From Alkalibacillus haloalkaliphilus (GTDB lineage Bacteria; Bacillota; Bacilli; Bacillales; Alkalibacillaceae): a stretch of DNA of 64,000 bases. The position numbers and the translations under genes were made by a program. Where the stretch lies: positions 62,001-126,000 of the forward strand of contig NZ_BJYA01000001.1 of the NCBI RefSeq assembly GCF_007991275.1, written 5' to 3'. Of this stretch, positions 9,372 through 20,966 are shown piece after piece; position 1 is the stretch's first letter, and the number at the start of each line of letters is the position of its first letter. The notes under the pieces were generated by a model, which was not told where the DNA came from, did not search any database, and worked only from the letters and a program-made list of their open reading frames with translations.

Positions 9372-9439
9372 GACATGATGTGTTTTTTACTAATAAAATC
9401 GTATAGTATTAGAATACCAATTGTGCCGTGATTTCGCAA

Positions 9440-9820
9440 CTAGACATTATGGTGTTGTGGCTTCCTCACGTGCTGTTCAATTAAGTCCATAACATCCTTA
9501 ATTGAAAATGGTTTTTCTAAAACATCTTGATACGTTGATTCACTGCTTTCTTTAACTTGCATTTTGGATAGTCCTGTCATTAGAATAACAGGCGATTTGT
9601 GACCCTGTTCTCTAATTTCTTGAATGAAGTGATCTCCCCTCATGCCAGGAAGTAAGTAATCTACGAAGAATATGTCTATGTGTTCATTTTCAACGACTTT
9701 GAAGGCCTCAATTGCATTCGCAAATGTAAACACTTCAAAGCCGTCTTGTGTTAATAACTCTTTCATTAATAATGAGACACCTGATTCATCGTCAATAACG
9801 ACTGCTTTTAATTTTCCCAT
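9440..9820 (-). CDS. spo0F: Spo0F-like single-domain response regulator
   Basis: A stand-alone receiver domain of 126 residues, as in Spo0F, which relays phosphate from sporulation kinases to Spo0B. Acidic pocket DDES (about residues 11-14), phospho-acceptor Asp in FFVDYLLPGMRG (about residue 55), Thr in ILMTGLS and the conserved Lys in EKPFSIKD are all present. The sequence is clearly more divergent than usual Spo0F, so the name rests on its place directly downstream of pyrG as in B. subtilis. There is no output domain. An AAGGTGA site precedes the ATG. Confidence 0.75.
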   Translation of the reverse strand: MGKLKAVVIDDESGVSLLMKELLTQDGFEVFTFANAIEAFKVVENEHIDIFFVDYLLPGMRGDHFIQEIREQGHKSPVILMTGLSKMQVKESSESTYQDVLEKPFSIKDVMDLIEQHVRKPQHHNV

Positions 9821-9834
9821 AACGTTTAATCACC

Positions 9835-9871
9835 TTATTCCGTCACTTTTAATTTTACTTTAACGGAATAA
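9835..9871 (-). promoter_or_regulatory. Inverted repeat in the spo0F leader
   Basis: TTATTCCGT (9835-9843) and ACGGAATAA (9863-9871) are perfectly complementary and lie 15 bases upstream of the spo0F ATG. No T run follows on the minus strand, so it is more likely a leader stem or operator than a terminator. Confidence 0.45.
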
Positions 9872-9936
9872 TAGAGGAAAATCAATCCAATCTGGCCAAT
9901 TTGTTTATGAATTCTAAAATTTCTTACATATTACAG

Positions 9937-11565
<1,629 letters not shown>

Positions 11566-11579
11566 TCAAAAAACTATAT

Positions 11580-11620
11580 AAAAAACAAAAAAAGCTCCCG
11601 AATTCAATTCGGGAGCTTTA
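11580..11620 (-). terminator. pyrG leader attenuator, also rpoE terminator
   Basis: AAAGCTCCCGAATT pairs with AATTCGGGAGCTTT (11591-11619) with a tiny loop and is followed by a long T run on the minus strand. It lies 20 bases after the inferred pyrG transcript start at 11640 and 65 bases after the rpoE stop. The 5' strand of the stem contains CTCCC, able to pair with a run of G added at the transcript 5' end. Confidence 0.85.
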
Positions 11621-11639
11621 CATTTATTTTTAGAGAGCC

Positions 11640-11676
11640 CACATAGAATAATACGCCTATGTCAATTTAAAGTCAA
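11640..11676 (-). promoter_or_regulatory. pyrG promoter with GGGCTC transcription start
   Basis: TTGACT (11671-11676), a 17-base spacer, TATTAT (11648-11653), then seven bases to GGGCTC with the first G at 11640. In B. subtilis pyrG, transcripts starting GGGC gain extra G residues when CTP is low and the poly-G tract opens the attenuator. Every part of that arrangement is visible here. Confidence 0.8.
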
Positions 11677-11685
11677 GTTCGTTTT

Positions 11686-12156
11686 TTATAAATCTTCGTC
11701 TTCGTCACCTTTGTCTAAATCTTTCTCAAGATCGTCAACTTCGTCTTCAATAACTTCTTCTGAATCTGCTTCATCTTCAACCGCTAGATCGTCTTCAAGA
11801 AGGACTTCTTCTTCAGCGACTGGTTCTTCTTTAGCTTTTTTCTTCTTCGCTTTCTTCTTCTTTGGTTTTTCCTCAGCAACAAATGCATCTTCAACCGTTT
11901 GATCGAACGGATACCAGTGCTTTAATCCCCAAAGATTTGAACCGACAGACAGAAAACGGCCATCAATATTTAAATCTGTATAAAACTGAGAAATAAATTG
12001 TTGTTTTTCTTCTTCTGAAAAACCTCTTGCTTCAGCAACTAGCTTGAAAATATCTTGGAAGTTTTTAGCTTGGTTTTCTTCTAGCATGATCTCGTACGCA
12101 ATATCAATCATGGACAATTCTTTAACTTCTTCTTTACTGTACTTTGTTAAGCTCAC
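11686..12156 (-). CDS. rpoE: RNA polymerase delta subunit
   Basis: Delta increases RNA polymerase recycling and affects promoter selectivity in Gram-positive bacteria. The 156-residue product has the folded N-terminal HARE-HTH domain (residues 1-90, with the hallmark FYTDLNIDGRFL and WGLKHWYP) and a disordered C-terminal part in which a lysine stretch (KPKKKKAKKKKAK) is followed by an almost purely acidic tail. The start is the GTG at 12156, set by an AAAGGAGTG site. In B. subtilis rpoE also precedes pyrG. Confidence 0.94.
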   Translation of the reverse strand: MSLTKYSKEEVKELSMIDIAYEIMLEENQAKNFQDIFKLVAEARGFSEEEKQQFISQFYTDLNIDGRFLSVGSNLWGLKHWYPFDQTVEDAFVAEEKPKKKKAKKKKAKEEPVAEEEVLLEDDLAVEDEADSEEVIEDEVDDLEKDLDKGDEDEDL

Positions 12157-12358
12157 AACCAGCACTCCTTTACCCAGTTAACAGGAACTTTTTTAGCTAT
12201 TTTCCTAGTTTACAGAATATCATACATTATCGTCAATTCAAGCAAAAATTATATCTATATTTTTTATTATATCATTTAAGCGCTGTTTTACTTTAATTTT
12301 TGTTGGTTGGTGGGGGTGGATTGGGTCATGTGAAGGTGGGGGTGGGTATAAGGGGCGC

Positions 12359-12693
12359 TGTTTTTGGCGATTGAAGGGCGTGTTTTGGCGTTCGTGGAGT
12401 TTTTCTGGCGGTCGAGGGGTGGATTTTGGCGCTAGCGAAGTTTTTCTGGCGGTTGAGAGCTGGTTTCTGGCGTTCGCGAAGTTTTTTTGGCGCTCGGGGG
12501 CTGCTTTTTGGCGCTCATGAAAATTTTCTGGCGCTCGAGTGATGGATTTTGGCGTTCATGAAGTTTTTCTGGCGCTCAAGCCGATTTTTTGGCGCTCGCA
12601 AAGAATGGTCCGCTTACAGTTTATCAGCGTTCACGTGAATTTATCAGCATTCACAAGATTTTATCAGCGCTCAGCACACATTTATCAGCGCTC
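12359..12693. repeat. Array 1 of short degenerate GGCGCTC / ATCAGCGCTC units
   Basis: About 12 units of a T-run followed by GGCG(C/T)TCG... of roughly 18-25 bases, often alternating a short unit ending GAAG with a longer one, and then four units of TTTATCAGCG(C/T)TCAC. A G-rich stretch (12302-12358) precedes it. There is no open frame of interest. A sister array with the same block order lies at 52581-52940. Confidence 0.75.
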
Positions 12694-12715
12694 GCTCGTT
12701 TCGAACAGAAATGAA

Positions 12716-12743
12716 AAACTCGCCGAACGGGTTCGGCGAGTTT
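12716..12743 (-). terminator. Terminator after icmF
   Basis: AAACTCGCCGAAC (12716-12728) and GTTCGGCGAGTTT (12731-12743) pair perfectly with a two-base loop, just past the icmF stop. Confidence 0.8.
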
Positions 12744-12749
12744 CATTCT

Positions 12750-15700
12750 TTACATATTACGACGGTATTGTCCGCCGACTTCGTATAGTGCGTTTGTGAT
12801 TTGGCCAAGGCTGGCGACTTTGACTGTCTCCATTAGCTCAGCAAAGACGTTACCTTCTGATGCTGCGACTTGTTTTAGTCGATTTAGGGCTTGCTCTGCT
12901 TCATCAGCATTACGATCCTGGAAGGCACGTAAGTTTGCGATTTGTTGTTGTTTTTCGTCTTGTGTTGCACGTGCGACTTCCATTGAGTTAATTTCGTCTT
13001 CTGATGGTGGGTTTGGATTTTGGTACGTGTTAACACCAACGATCGGTAGTTCACCAGTATGTTTCTTGCCTTCATAGTATAGTGACTCTTCTTGGATTTT
13101 ACCACGTTGGTATTGACGTTCCATTGCACCTAGTACGCCACCGCGATCATTAATACGCTCAAACTCTTGTAGTACTGCTTCTTCTACTAAGTCTGTTAGT
13201 TCTTCTAAAATATAAGAACCTTGAAGTGAGTTCTCTGTTTTCGTTAAGCCGAACTCTTTACTAATAATCATTTGAATTGCCATGGCACGACGGACTGACT
13301 CTTCTGTCGGTGTCGTGATCGCTTCGTCATAAGCATTAGTATGAAGTGAATTCGTATTATCTTGGATTGCGATTAATGCTTGCAACGTCGTACGGATGTC
13401 ATTAAAGTCGACTTCTTGTGCGTGTAGTGAGCGACCTGAAGTTTGGATATGGTACTTCAACTTCTGGCTACGCTCATTAGCGCCATACTTATCACGCATC
13501 ACGATTGACCAAATACGACGAGCGACGCGGCCGATTACCGTGTACTCAGGGTCTAAGCCGTTTGAGAAGAAAAATGATAAGTTAGGTGCAAATTTATTAA
13601 TGTCCATCCCACGACTTAAGTAGTATTCAACGTACGTAAAGCCGTTAGCTAGTGTAAAGGCTAACTGACTGATTGGGTTCGCACCTGCTTCTGCAATGTG
13701 ATAACCCGAGATCGATACAGAGTAATAGTTACGCACTTCATTTTCAATAAAGTACTCTTGAATGTCACCCATCATACGTAGGGCGAACTCTGTTGAGAAA
13801 ATACACGTGTTTTGACCTTGGTCTTCTTTTAAAATATCGGCTTGCACTGTACCGCGAACGACAGAGATTGTTTCTGTCTTAATTTGTTCACGCTCTTCAG
13901 CATTCGGTTCGCGACCATTTTCTTCTTGGAACTTGTTCAGTTGCTGATCAATCGCCGCGTTGAAATACATCGCTAAAATAATCGGTGCAGGGCCGTTAAT
14001 TGTCATTGATACAGAAGTCATTGGATGGCATAGATCAAATCCATTATATAACTTCTTCATATCTTCAACGGTACAAATACTTACACCTGATTCGCCGACT
14101 TTACCGTAAATGTCTGGTCGCTCATCTGGGTCTTCACCGTAAAGTGTTACGGAGTCAAAAGCGGTACTTAAACGTTTCGCATCTTCGTCTTTCGATAAAT
14201 AGTGGAAACGACGGTTAGTACGTTCTGGCGTCCCTTCACCTGCGAACTGACGAGTTGGGTCTTCACCGCGTCGCTTGAACGGGAAAACACCTGCTGTATA
14301 AGGGAAGTATCCTGGTACATTTTCTAAAAGCATGAACTTTAGACGATCGCCCCAGTCTTTATACTTCGGAAGTGCGACTTTAGGAATTTTTAGACCAGAT
14401 AAGCTTTCCGTGTTGAGGTCAACTTTAAATTCTTTTCCGCGAACTTCATAGGACATTTCGTCTTTCGTGTAGCTCTCTTGCAGCTCATCATACTTTTCAA
14501 GCTTTTGAACACTTTCTTCTTCTAATTGCTTTTCATATTTTTCGATTAAGTTATGAATCGCTTCAATCTCTTCTTCTGCTAACTCTTTTGTACCTTCTAG
14601 CTTATAAAGTTTGCTTGCAATTTCACTTTGCCTTTTCGCTTTGTCTTTATAGCCTTGAACAGCCTGGACGATATCACGTAAGTATTGGCGGCGCTCAGGC
14701 GGGATAATTAAGTTTTGCTTTTCAGCTATTTTAATGTTCGTTTCAAACGGCACTTCAACGTCCCAGTTGTAGCGGTCATTTAACGTTTCAAGTAGTGATG
14801 CAAAAAGGGTGTTCGTACCAGCGTCGTTAAACTGACTTGCGATTGTTCCGAACACTGGGAAAGTTTCATGATTTTCATGGAAAAGCATATGGCTACGCTC
14901 ATATTGTTTACGTACTTGACGTAACGCATCTTCGGACCCTTTTTGTTCGAACTTATTAATCACAACAAAATCAGCAAAATCGATCATGTCGATTTTTTCC
15001 AACTGTGATGGCGCACCGAATTCAGCTGTCATTACATACATTGATAAGTCTGTAATCTCAGTAATTTCAGCATCACCTTGACCGATCCCGCTCGTCTCAA
15101 CGATGACAAAGTCAAAATTAGCGGCTTTTACCACGTTAATCGCATCGATAATTGCTTTAGATAGTTCACTTTTTGAATCACGTGTCGCAAGTGAACGCAT
15201 GTAAACGCGTGGGTTAAAAATCGCATTCATCCGAATACGGTCACCTAATAAGGCACCACCGGTTTTCTTTTTCGTTGGGTCCACAGAAATGATGGCGACT
15301 TTTTTATCAGAAACTTCATTAACGAAACGGCGAATCAGTTCATCTGTTAATGAACTTTTACCTGCACCACCTGTACCTGTAATGCCTAAAACAGGCACTG
15401 AAGAACCGTCGATTTTTAACAGTTCGTCTAGCTTTTCACTAGATACAGAACCATTTTCAACGTGTGTGATTAGTCGAGCGACTGCTTGGTTGTCGCCTTC
15501 TTTTGCCGCTTTAGCATCCGCTTCTAATTCGATTGGCGTTGGGTGGTCACATTCATCTAACATTGAATTGATCATGCCTTGAAGGCCTGTTTCGCGACCG
15601 TCTTCAGGTGAGAAAATTCGCGCGACACCGTAATCGTGCAGCTCTTTAATTTCACGCGGTAAAATAACACCGCCGCCACCACCATATACGCGGATGTGAC

Positions 15701-15980
15701 CGGCACCTTTTTCGTTTAATAAATCAACCATGTATTTAAAATATTCTACGTGTCCACCTTGATAAGAAGAGATGGCAATACCTTGTGCATCTTCTTGAAT
15801 CGCAGCATTAACAACGGCTTCTACAGAGCGATTGTGCCCTAAGTGGATCACTTCAGCACCACTTGCTTGAAGGATTCGTCTCATAATGTTGATTGAAGCA
15901 TCGTGTCCGTCAAATAAACTTGATGCTGTTACGAATCTAACAGGGTGTTTCACTTCATAAGCTACTTGCTGTTGCATCAT
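12750..15980 (-). CDS. icmF: Fused isobutyryl-CoA mutase IcmF
   Basis: Adenosylcobalamin-dependent carbon-skeleton mutase interconverting isobutyryl-CoA and n-butyryl-CoA (related acyl-CoAs possible), fused to its own G-protein chaperone. The 1076 residues show a B12-binding domain first ([12 protein letters not shown] near residue 24, and [10 protein letters not shown]), a MeaB-like GTPase in the middle with P-loop GTGGAGKSS near residue 200 and [14 protein letters not shown], and the mutase barrel at the C-terminal half (about 560-1076). The ATG overlaps the tetR stop by one base, so translation is coupled. It is the last gene of an acyl-CoA operon. Confidence 0.92.
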   Translation of the reverse strand: MMQQQVAYEVKHPVRFVTASSLFDGHDASINIMRRILQASGAEVIHLGHNRSVEAVVNAAIQEDAQGIAISSYQGGHVEYFKYMVDLLNEKGAGHIRVYGGGGGVILPREIKELHDYGVARIFSPEDGRETGLQGMINSMLDECDHPTPIELEADAKAAKEGDNQAVARLITHVENGSVSSEKLDELLKIDGSSVPVLGITGTGGAGKSSLTDELIRRFVNEVSDKKVAIISVDPTKKKTGGALLGDRIRMNAIFNPRVYMRSLATRDSKSELSKAIIDAINVVKAANFDFVIVETSGIGQGDAEITEITDLSMYVMTAEFGAPSQLEKIDMIDFADFVVINKFEQKGSEDALRQVRKQYERSHMLFHENHETFPVFGTIASQFNDAGTNTLFASLLETLNDRYNWDVEVPFETNIKIAEKQNLIIPPERRQYLRDIVQAVQGYKDKAKRQSEIASKLYKLEGTKELAEEEIEAIHNLIEKYEKQLEEESVQKLEKYDELQESYTKDEMSYEVRGKEFKVDLNTESLSGLKIPKVALPKYKDWGDRLKFMLLENVPGYFPYTAGVFPFKRRGEDPTRQFAGEGTPERTNRRFHYLSKDEDAKRLSTAFDSVTLYGEDPDERPDIYGKVGESGVSICTVEDMKKLYNGFDLCHPMTSVSMTINGPAPIILAMYFNAAIDQQLNKFQEENGREPNAEEREQIKTETISVVRGTVQADILKEDQGQNTCIFSTEFALRMMGDIQEYFIENEVRNYYSVSISGYHIAEAGANPISQLAFTLANGFTYVEYYLSRGMDINKFAPNLSFFFSNGLDPEYTVIGRVARRIWSIVMRDKYGANERSQKLKYHIQTSGRSLHAQEVDFNDIRTTLQALIAIQDNTNSLHTNAYDEAITTPTEESVRRAMAIQMIISKEFGLTKTENSLQGSYILEELTDLVEEAVLQEFERINDRGGVLGAMERQYQRGKIQEESLYYEGKKHTGELPIVGVNTYQNPNPPSEDEINSMEVARATQDEKQQQIANLRAFQDRNADEAEQALNRLKQVAASEGNVFAELMETVKVASLGQITNALYEVGGQYRRNM

Positions 15981-16618
15981 TACACGCCTCCTTGTTGTTT
16001 TAGTTGTGTGAGGTGCGCCAGCTGATTTTTTAATAGATTAAATTGGTGTTGTGTATATTGTTCTAGTGAAAATTCTTTTTGCAACACCCAACGGCGAAAG
16101 CCCCACATTTGCCCTTGAATAAAAATATTGTTAGAGATTAACGTAATCTCATCTTGGGTTAAAATGTCTTTGTAGCTGTTTTCAAGGATGATTTCAAACA
16201 GCCTAAGCATTTCTTTCTCTTTATTTAACACGTATTCTTGCGCGTCTTTCGGAAGTGCTTTTAATTCTTGATAAAGAATCAGCACTTCATCTTGTAATTC
16301 ATCCATCAGTTGAAAGTAAGATTCAACCGCTTGAAATAACGAACTTTCAGATGTTGTGTCTGTGTCAATGACCGCTTCCATGCGTGCTTTTACTTCATCG
16401 TAAATCGCATCACAAACGAGGAAGAGAACGTCTTCCTTTTTCCGAATGTACTCATAAAGCGTGCCGATACTAAATCCAGCTGCTTTAGCAATTTCGCGAG
16501 TCGTTGCACGGTGGAAACCTTTCTGTTTGAAGAGGGTTACAGCACCCTTATGTAGTTGGGCGCGTCGTTTGACTATAAGTGATTCATCTTTAATTGATGA
16601 ACTAATTTCTTTTACCAT
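15980..16618 (-). CDS. TetR/AcrR-family regulator of the acyl-CoA operon
   Basis: A 212-residue TetR-type repressor. The N-terminal helix-turn-helix (about residues 20-65) shows [20 protein letters not shown] followed by the usual KKEDVLF; the C-terminal ligand domain is less conserved. It overlaps meaB by 17 bases upstream and icmF by one base downstream, so it is made from the operon it probably controls, with an acyl-CoA as likely inducer (inference). A candidate operator lies in the promoter of the first gene (22215-22228). Start ATG at 16618 after GGGGGAG. Confidence 0.88.
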   Translation of the reverse strand: MVKEISSSIKDESLIVKRRAQLHKGAVTLFKQKGFHRATTREIAKAAGFSIGTLYEYIRKKEDVLFLVCDAIYDEVKARMEAVIDTDTTSESSLFQAVESYFQLMDELQDEVLILYQELKALPKDAQEYVLNKEKEMLRLFEIILENSYKDILTQDEITLISNNIFIQGQMWGFRRWVLQKEFSLEQYTQHQFNLLKNQLAHLTQLKQQGGV

Positions 16619-17564
16619 CTGACTCCCCCTTACTCAACCCTTTCCACTCATTAAGCCATGTTTCAGCTAAGTGATAAGGGTCTTCTACTTGATCTAACTT
16701 CTCTTTCATATGAGGGGTGTTTTCAATTGTTTTGTATAGATCTCTATATAAAGCTTCTTGCATCAGTTCATAGACTTCATGCCGTAGTTGTTCTTTTCTT
16801 TTTTGCACACCTGCTTCAGACTGCTGAAGGTATTGCCAATGGTGCTTGAATGCCTCATGTAATTCTTCAAAGCCAGTCGGTTTAGCAGCAGATGTTGTTT
16901 CGACGATTTGTGGTTCGTAGCCGTTATGACCTGCAATATGGATTAAATCTTTTAGTTGATTTTTCAACTTGCGAACACCTGATAAGTCAGCTTTGTTTAA
17001 AATGAAAAGGTCCGCAATTTCCATAATGCCAGCTTTGAAAACTTGCAAAATATCACCGGAGTTTGGCGTAAGAATGACAGCTGTAGTGTCTGCCACTTTC
17101 ATAATGTCGAGTTCCGACTGACCAACACCGACTGTTTCGACGATAATATAGTCAAAGCCATACGCATCACAAACTCTAATCGCATCTTTTGTCGCCCGTG
17201 CTAATCCACCTAAACTACCGCGCGTTGCCATACTGCGAATGAAGACATTTTCATCGGTAAAATGTTTATGCATGCGAACTCGGTCACCTAGTAAAGCACC
17301 ACCACTAAAAGGACTCGTCGGATCAACTGCAATGACGGCAACTTTTTTGTCTTGTTCGCGTAAAAGCGTGATGAAGTGATCAACGAGTGAGCTTTTACCA
17401 GCACCTGGCGAGCCAGTAATGCCAATGTAGTGCGCTCCTTTTTTACGCTGATTAAGGTCACTTAATAGCGATAATTTATTCGGATGATCATTTTCAATCA
17501 TAGTAATCGCGCGGGCTAATGCTCGTTGATCTTGGTTGTCGATTCTTTCAGCGAGTTGATCCAT
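16602..17564 (-). CDS. meaB: MeaB-family GTPase, mutase chaperone
   Basis: G3E P-loop GTPase that protects and reloads B12-dependent acyl-CoA mutases. The 320-residue product has GITGSPGAGKSSLVDH (P-loop near residue 50), [15 protein letters not shown], the switch region ETVGVGQSE and the base-specificity motif NKAD. IcmF already carries a fused copy of this domain, so a separate MeaB in the same operon is redundant for it or serves another mutase elsewhere. A 190-base gap with short repeats separates it from acdA. Confidence 0.9.
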   Translation of the reverse strand: MDQLAERIDNQDQRALARAITMIENDHPNKLSLLSDLNQRKKGAHYIGITGSPGAGKSSLVDHFITLLREQDKKVAVIAVDPTSPFSGGALLGDRVRMHKHFTDENVFIRSMATRGSLGGLARATKDAIRVCDAYGFDYIIVETVGVGQSELDIMKVADTTAVILTPNSGDILQVFKAGIMEIADLFILNKADLSGVRKLKNQLKDLIHIAGHNGYEPQIVETTSAAKPTGFEELHEAFKHHWQYLQQSEAGVQKRKEQLRHEVYELMQEALYRDLYKTIENTPHMKEKLDQVEDPYHLAETWLNEWKGLSKGESDGKRN

Positions 17565-17624
17565 TGGCGTTCAGTCCTTTCTTTGATTGGTTGGTTTGAT
17601 GGTTATTATGGTTATGATGTTTCG

Positions 17625-17735
17625 TGTCCGACATTTATTCGTTTTGTTCGGCAATAATTGGTTACTATTCGGTAATTATGAGCTGCTATTCGGTAATTAT
17701 TGGCTCGGCGCCTGAATGGCCAAACCCATTCAGAC
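17625..17735. repeat. Short direct repeats and hairpin between acdA and meaB
   Basis: CTATTCGGTAATTAT occurs twice 24 bases apart (about 17666-17680 and 17686-17700) with a degenerate third copy just before, followed by CTGAATGG/CCATTCAG pairing (17711-17732). No gene is present. It may space or punctuate the operon at this point. Confidence 0.5.
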
Positions 17736-17753
17736 TTTTATTTTCAATAAAAC

Positions 17754-18893
17754 TTACTTTGTCACCATGCGGCCGACGACTAGGCGTTGGATTTCTTGTG
17801 TGCCTTCGTAAATTTGTGTGATTTTGGCATCACGCATGTAGCGTTCGACTGGGTAGTCTTTCGTATAGCCATAGCCACCGTACACTTGTACTGCTTCGAC
17901 TGTCACTTTCATCGCTGTGTCACCTGCGAAAAGTTTAGCCATTGCTGATTCTTTCTGGTAAGGGATCCCCTCTGACTCGTTGTACGCCGCTTGGTAAGTT
18001 AATAGTCTTGAAGCTTCGATCTCTGTTGCCATGTCTGCTAGTTTGAAAGAGATCCCTTGGTTTTTCGCGATTGGCTTGCCGAATTGTTCACGTTCTTTCG
18101 CGTATTCCGTTGATTTGTCTAGTGCACCTTGTGCGATTCCAACAGCTTGAGCTGCGATTCCGTTACGACCACCATCTAATGTCGTCATCGCGATCTTAAA
18201 CCCTTCGCCTTCTTCACCTAACATATTTTCTTTAGGGATACGGCAGTTTTCAAAGATTAATTCTGTTGTTGGAGATGAACGGATTCCTAGCTTTTCTTCC
18301 TTTTTACCGAAAGTGAATCCTTCTGTTCCTTTTTCTACGATGAAAGCAGAGATTCCTTTATGTTTAGCATCCATGTCTGTTTTTGCGAAAACGACGTAAA
18401 TGTCACCGACTTCACCGTTTGTGATCCATACTTTTGATCCGTTTAGGACGTACTCATCGCCTTCTAACTTCGCTGTTGTTTTCATTGATGATACGTCACT
18501 TCCTGCGCCTGGTTCTGATAAAGCATAAGCACCGAGCGCTTCACCTGTTGCTAGACGTTGTAGGAAGTTTTGCTTTTGCTCTTCATTTCCGTACATGTAA
18601 ATTGGCCAGCTTGCTAATGAAATGTGAGCTGAAAGTGTTACACCCGTTGATGCACATACGCGTGAAAGTTCTTCAACAGCAATTACGTAGCTCACAAAGT
18701 CTGATCCGATTCCGCCGTATTCTTCTGGCCAAGGGATTCCTGTTAAGCCTAGTTCTGCCATTTTATCGAAAATTTCACGGTCAAAGCGCTCCTCTTCATC
18801 ACGCTCTGCCGCTGTTGGTTCTACTTCATTAACCGCAAAATCACGAACCATTTTGCGTAACATTTGTTGTTCTTCTGTTAGTTGGAAATTCAT
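17754..18893 (-). CDS. acdA: Acyl-CoA dehydrogenase (AcdA-like)
   Basis: FAD enzyme that forms the 2,3-double bond of acyl-CoA and passes electrons to electron-transfer flavoprotein. The 379 residues cover the N-terminal helical, middle beta and C-terminal helical domains. Seen are [27 protein letters not shown] and the catalytic-base region [11 protein letters not shown] near residue 363. It resembles B. subtilis AcdA over its length (recalled, not aligned). It follows a closely related paralogue by 18 bases, so they are co-transcribed. Substrate is probably short or branched chain, judged only by neighbours. Confidence 0.88.
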   Translation of the reverse strand: MNFQLTEEQQMLRKMVRDFAVNEVEPTAAERDEEERFDREIFDKMAELGLTGIPWPEEYGGIGSDFVSYVIAVEELSRVCASTGVTLSAHISLASWPIYMYGNEEQKQNFLQRLATGEALGAYALSEPGAGSDVSSMKTTAKLEGDEYVLNGSKVWITNGEVGDIYVVFAKTDMDAKHKGISAFIVEKGTEGFTFGKKEEKLGIRSSPTTELIFENCRIPKENMLGEEGEGFKIAMTTLDGGRNGIAAQAVGIAQGALDKSTEYAKEREQFGKPIAKNQGISFKLADMATEIEASRLLTYQAAYNESEGIPYQKESAMAKLFAGDTAMKVTVEAVQVYGGYGYTKDYPVERYMRDAKITQIYEGTQEIQRLVVGRMVTK

Positions 18894-18911
18894 AATGTTT
18901 GCCTCCCTTTT

Positions 18912-20051
18912 CTATTTCAACAGTTGTCTACTAATGACAACGTTTTGCACTTCAGTTGTACCTTCGTAAATTTGAGTAATTTTTGCATCACGGAAAAAGC
19001 GTTCAACTGGATAATCTTCAGTATAACCATAGCCACCAAACACTTGAACAGCTTCTATTGACGTATCGACTGCTGTTTTAGAAGCGAACTTTTTCGCCAT
19101 TGATGCTTGGATAGAGCTGTCCATTCCTGCTTGGTACAGTGATGCTGCGTTATAGACTAATAGTTTTGAAGATTCGACTGCTGTTGCCATGTCTGCTAGC
19201 TTAAAAGAAACACCTTGGTGCTTTGCGATTGGACGTCCGAACTGTTCACGCTCTTTTGCATAATCAGTTGCTGCATCAAAAGCTGCTTCAGCAATTCCTA
19301 GCGCTTGAGCTGCAATACCAATGCGTCCAATATTTAAGTTAGCTAAAGCGATTTTTAACCCTTCGCCTTCTTCTCCTAAAAGTTGTGATGCTGGCACTTT
19401 ACATTGATCAAACGTTAAGGTTACCGTGCTTGAACCGTGTAGTCCCATCTTCTTCTCTGCAATACCAACTTCAAATCCTGGCGTGTCTTTTTCTACGATG
19501 AAAGCTGAAACGCCTTTACTTCCAAGTTCCGGATTTGTGTTAGCGAAAACGATATACGTATCAGCGTAACCACCATTTGTAATGAACACTTTTGAACCAT
19601 TAATAATGTAGTGGTCACCGTCTTTAACAGCTTTTGTCTTTAAGTTACCTGCATCACTTCCAGCACTTGGCTCTGTTATAGCAAAAGCGCCTAAATACTC
19701 ACCTGATGCAAGCTTTGGTACGTAATGGTTCACTTGTTCTTCTGTACCAAACTTCAAGATTGGGAAAGTTCCAACAGATGTATGAACCGATAAAATGACG
19801 CCTAACGTTGCACTTACCTTCGATAGCTCATGAATGGCAATGATGTATGAAGTGTAGTCCATACCAGCGCCGCCAAGCTCTTCATCAACTGGAATGCCGA
19901 GCAACCCGAGTTCACTCATCTTTTGAATAATTTCTTGCGGGAAACGGTCTTCTTTCTCCATACGCTCGACTTCTGGTGCGACTTCGTTCTGGGCAAAATC
20001 ACGCACCATTTTGCGCATCATCTCTTGTTCTTCTGTAAATTGTAAGTTCAT
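18912..20051 (-). CDS. mmgC: Acyl-CoA dehydrogenase (MmgC-like)
   Basis: Second acyl-CoA dehydrogenase of the operon, also 379 residues, with TEPSAGSD, VFITNGGYAD, QVFGGYGYTEDYP and TQIYEGTTEVQN carrying the catalytic glutamate. It is diverged from its neighbour throughout, so this is an old duplication with separate roles and not a recent tandem copy. The order thiolase, hydroxyacyl-CoA dehydrogenase, acyl-CoA dehydrogenase matches B. subtilis mmgA-mmgB-mmgC, which is the basis for the symbol. A 33-base gap separates it from mmgB. Confidence 0.87.
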   Translation of the reverse strand: MNLQFTEEQEMMRKMVRDFAQNEVAPEVERMEKEDRFPQEIIQKMSELGLLGIPVDEELGGAGMDYTSYIIAIHELSKVSATLGVILSVHTSVGTFPILKFGTEEQVNHYVPKLASGEYLGAFAITEPSAGSDAGNLKTKAVKDGDHYIINGSKVFITNGGYADTYIVFANTNPELGSKGVSAFIVEKDTPGFEVGIAEKKMGLHGSSTVTLTFDQCKVPASQLLGEEGEGLKIALANLNIGRIGIAAQALGIAEAAFDAATDYAKEREQFGRPIAKHQGVSFKLADMATAVESSKLLVYNAASLYQAGMDSSIQASMAKKFASKTAVDTSIEAVQVFGGYGYTEDYPVERFFRDAKITQIYEGTTEVQNVVISRQLLK

Positions 20052-20084
20052 GAATGTTCTCCTCCAATGACATTCTCATATGAA

Positions 20085-20936
20085 TTATTCATAGACGTAA
20101 AAGCCACGACCGGACTTCTTACCTAACCAGCCAGCGCTTACGTATTTACGTAGCAGTGGGCATGGACGGTACTTACTATCACCGAATCCTTCATGTAAAA
20201 TTTCCATAATGTATAAGCATGTGTCTAAACCGATAAAGTCTGCTAGCTGAAGTGGTCCCATTGGATGGTTCATACCTAACTTCATCACTTCATCTATAGC
20301 TTCTGGTTCAGCTACACCTTCGTAAACTGTGTAAATTGCTTCATTGATCATCGGCATTAATACACGGTTTGAAACGAAACCAGGATAATCGTTAACTTCT
20401 ACTGGGTTTTTGTTTAATTTCTTCGTCGTTTCCTCAATTAACTGGTACGTTTCATCTGATGTTTGAATCGCACGAATGATTTCAACAAGCTTCATAACTG
20501 GTACTGGGTTCATGAAGTGCATCCCAATGACTTGGCTTGGTCTCTCTGTAACAGCAGCAATATCTGTTATTGGTAGAGATGAAGTGTTCGTTGCTAAAAT
20601 CGCATGTTTTGGTGTAATGTCATCTAGCTGTTTAAACACTTTTGTTTTAACATCCATATTTTCAACGACTGCTTCAATGACTAGATCACAGTCATTAGCG
20701 TCCTCTAGTTTGGTTGTCGTACTAATCTGCTTTAGCGCATTTTCCTTCTCTTGTTCTATCATTCTTTCTTTTTCAACATTACGAGAAAGTAGTTTTTCAA
20801 TTCTTGCATAGCCTTTATTGAGTGACTCATCTGCAATATCGTTTAACTTCACTTCAAAACCAGCCTGTGCAAAAACTTGAGCGATTCCTGAGCCCATTTG
20901 CCCAGCACCGATGACCATCACTTTATTTACTGACAT
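20085..20936 (-). CDS. mmgB: 3-hydroxybutyryl-CoA dehydrogenase
   Basis: NAD(P)-dependent oxidation of 3-hydroxyacyl-CoA to acetoacetyl-CoA or the reverse. The 283-residue protein has a Rossmann fold start ([20 protein letters not shown], residues 7-26), the catalytic His/Glu region ([16 protein letters not shown]) and the C-terminal dimer domain with [11 protein letters not shown]. Length and motifs match the Hbd/MmgB family rather than the long FadB fusion. It lies 30 bases after the thiolase gene. Confidence 0.92.
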   Translation of the reverse strand: MSVNKVMVIGAGQMGSGIAQVFAQAGFEVKLNDIADESLNKGYARIEKLLSRNVEKERMIEQEKENALKQISTTTKLEDANDCDLVIEAVVENMDVKTKVFKQLDDITPKHAILATNTSSLPITDIAAVTERPSQVIGMHFMNPVPVMKLVEIIRAIQTSDETYQLIEETTKKLNKNPVEVNDYPGFVSNRVLMPMINEAIYTVYEGVAEPEAIDEVMKLGMNHPMGPLQLADFIGLDTCLYIMEILHEGFGDSKYRPCPLLRKYVSAGWLGKKSGRGFYVYE

Positions 20937-20966
20937 AGTTCGTTCCTCCTCTATAAATCTAAAAAG

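Noticed and set aside
12359..12693. Possible CRISPR array
   Set aside because: Units are too short and degenerate, there are no unique 30-40 base spacers between exact repeats, and no cas gene is nearby. The same holds for 52581-52940.
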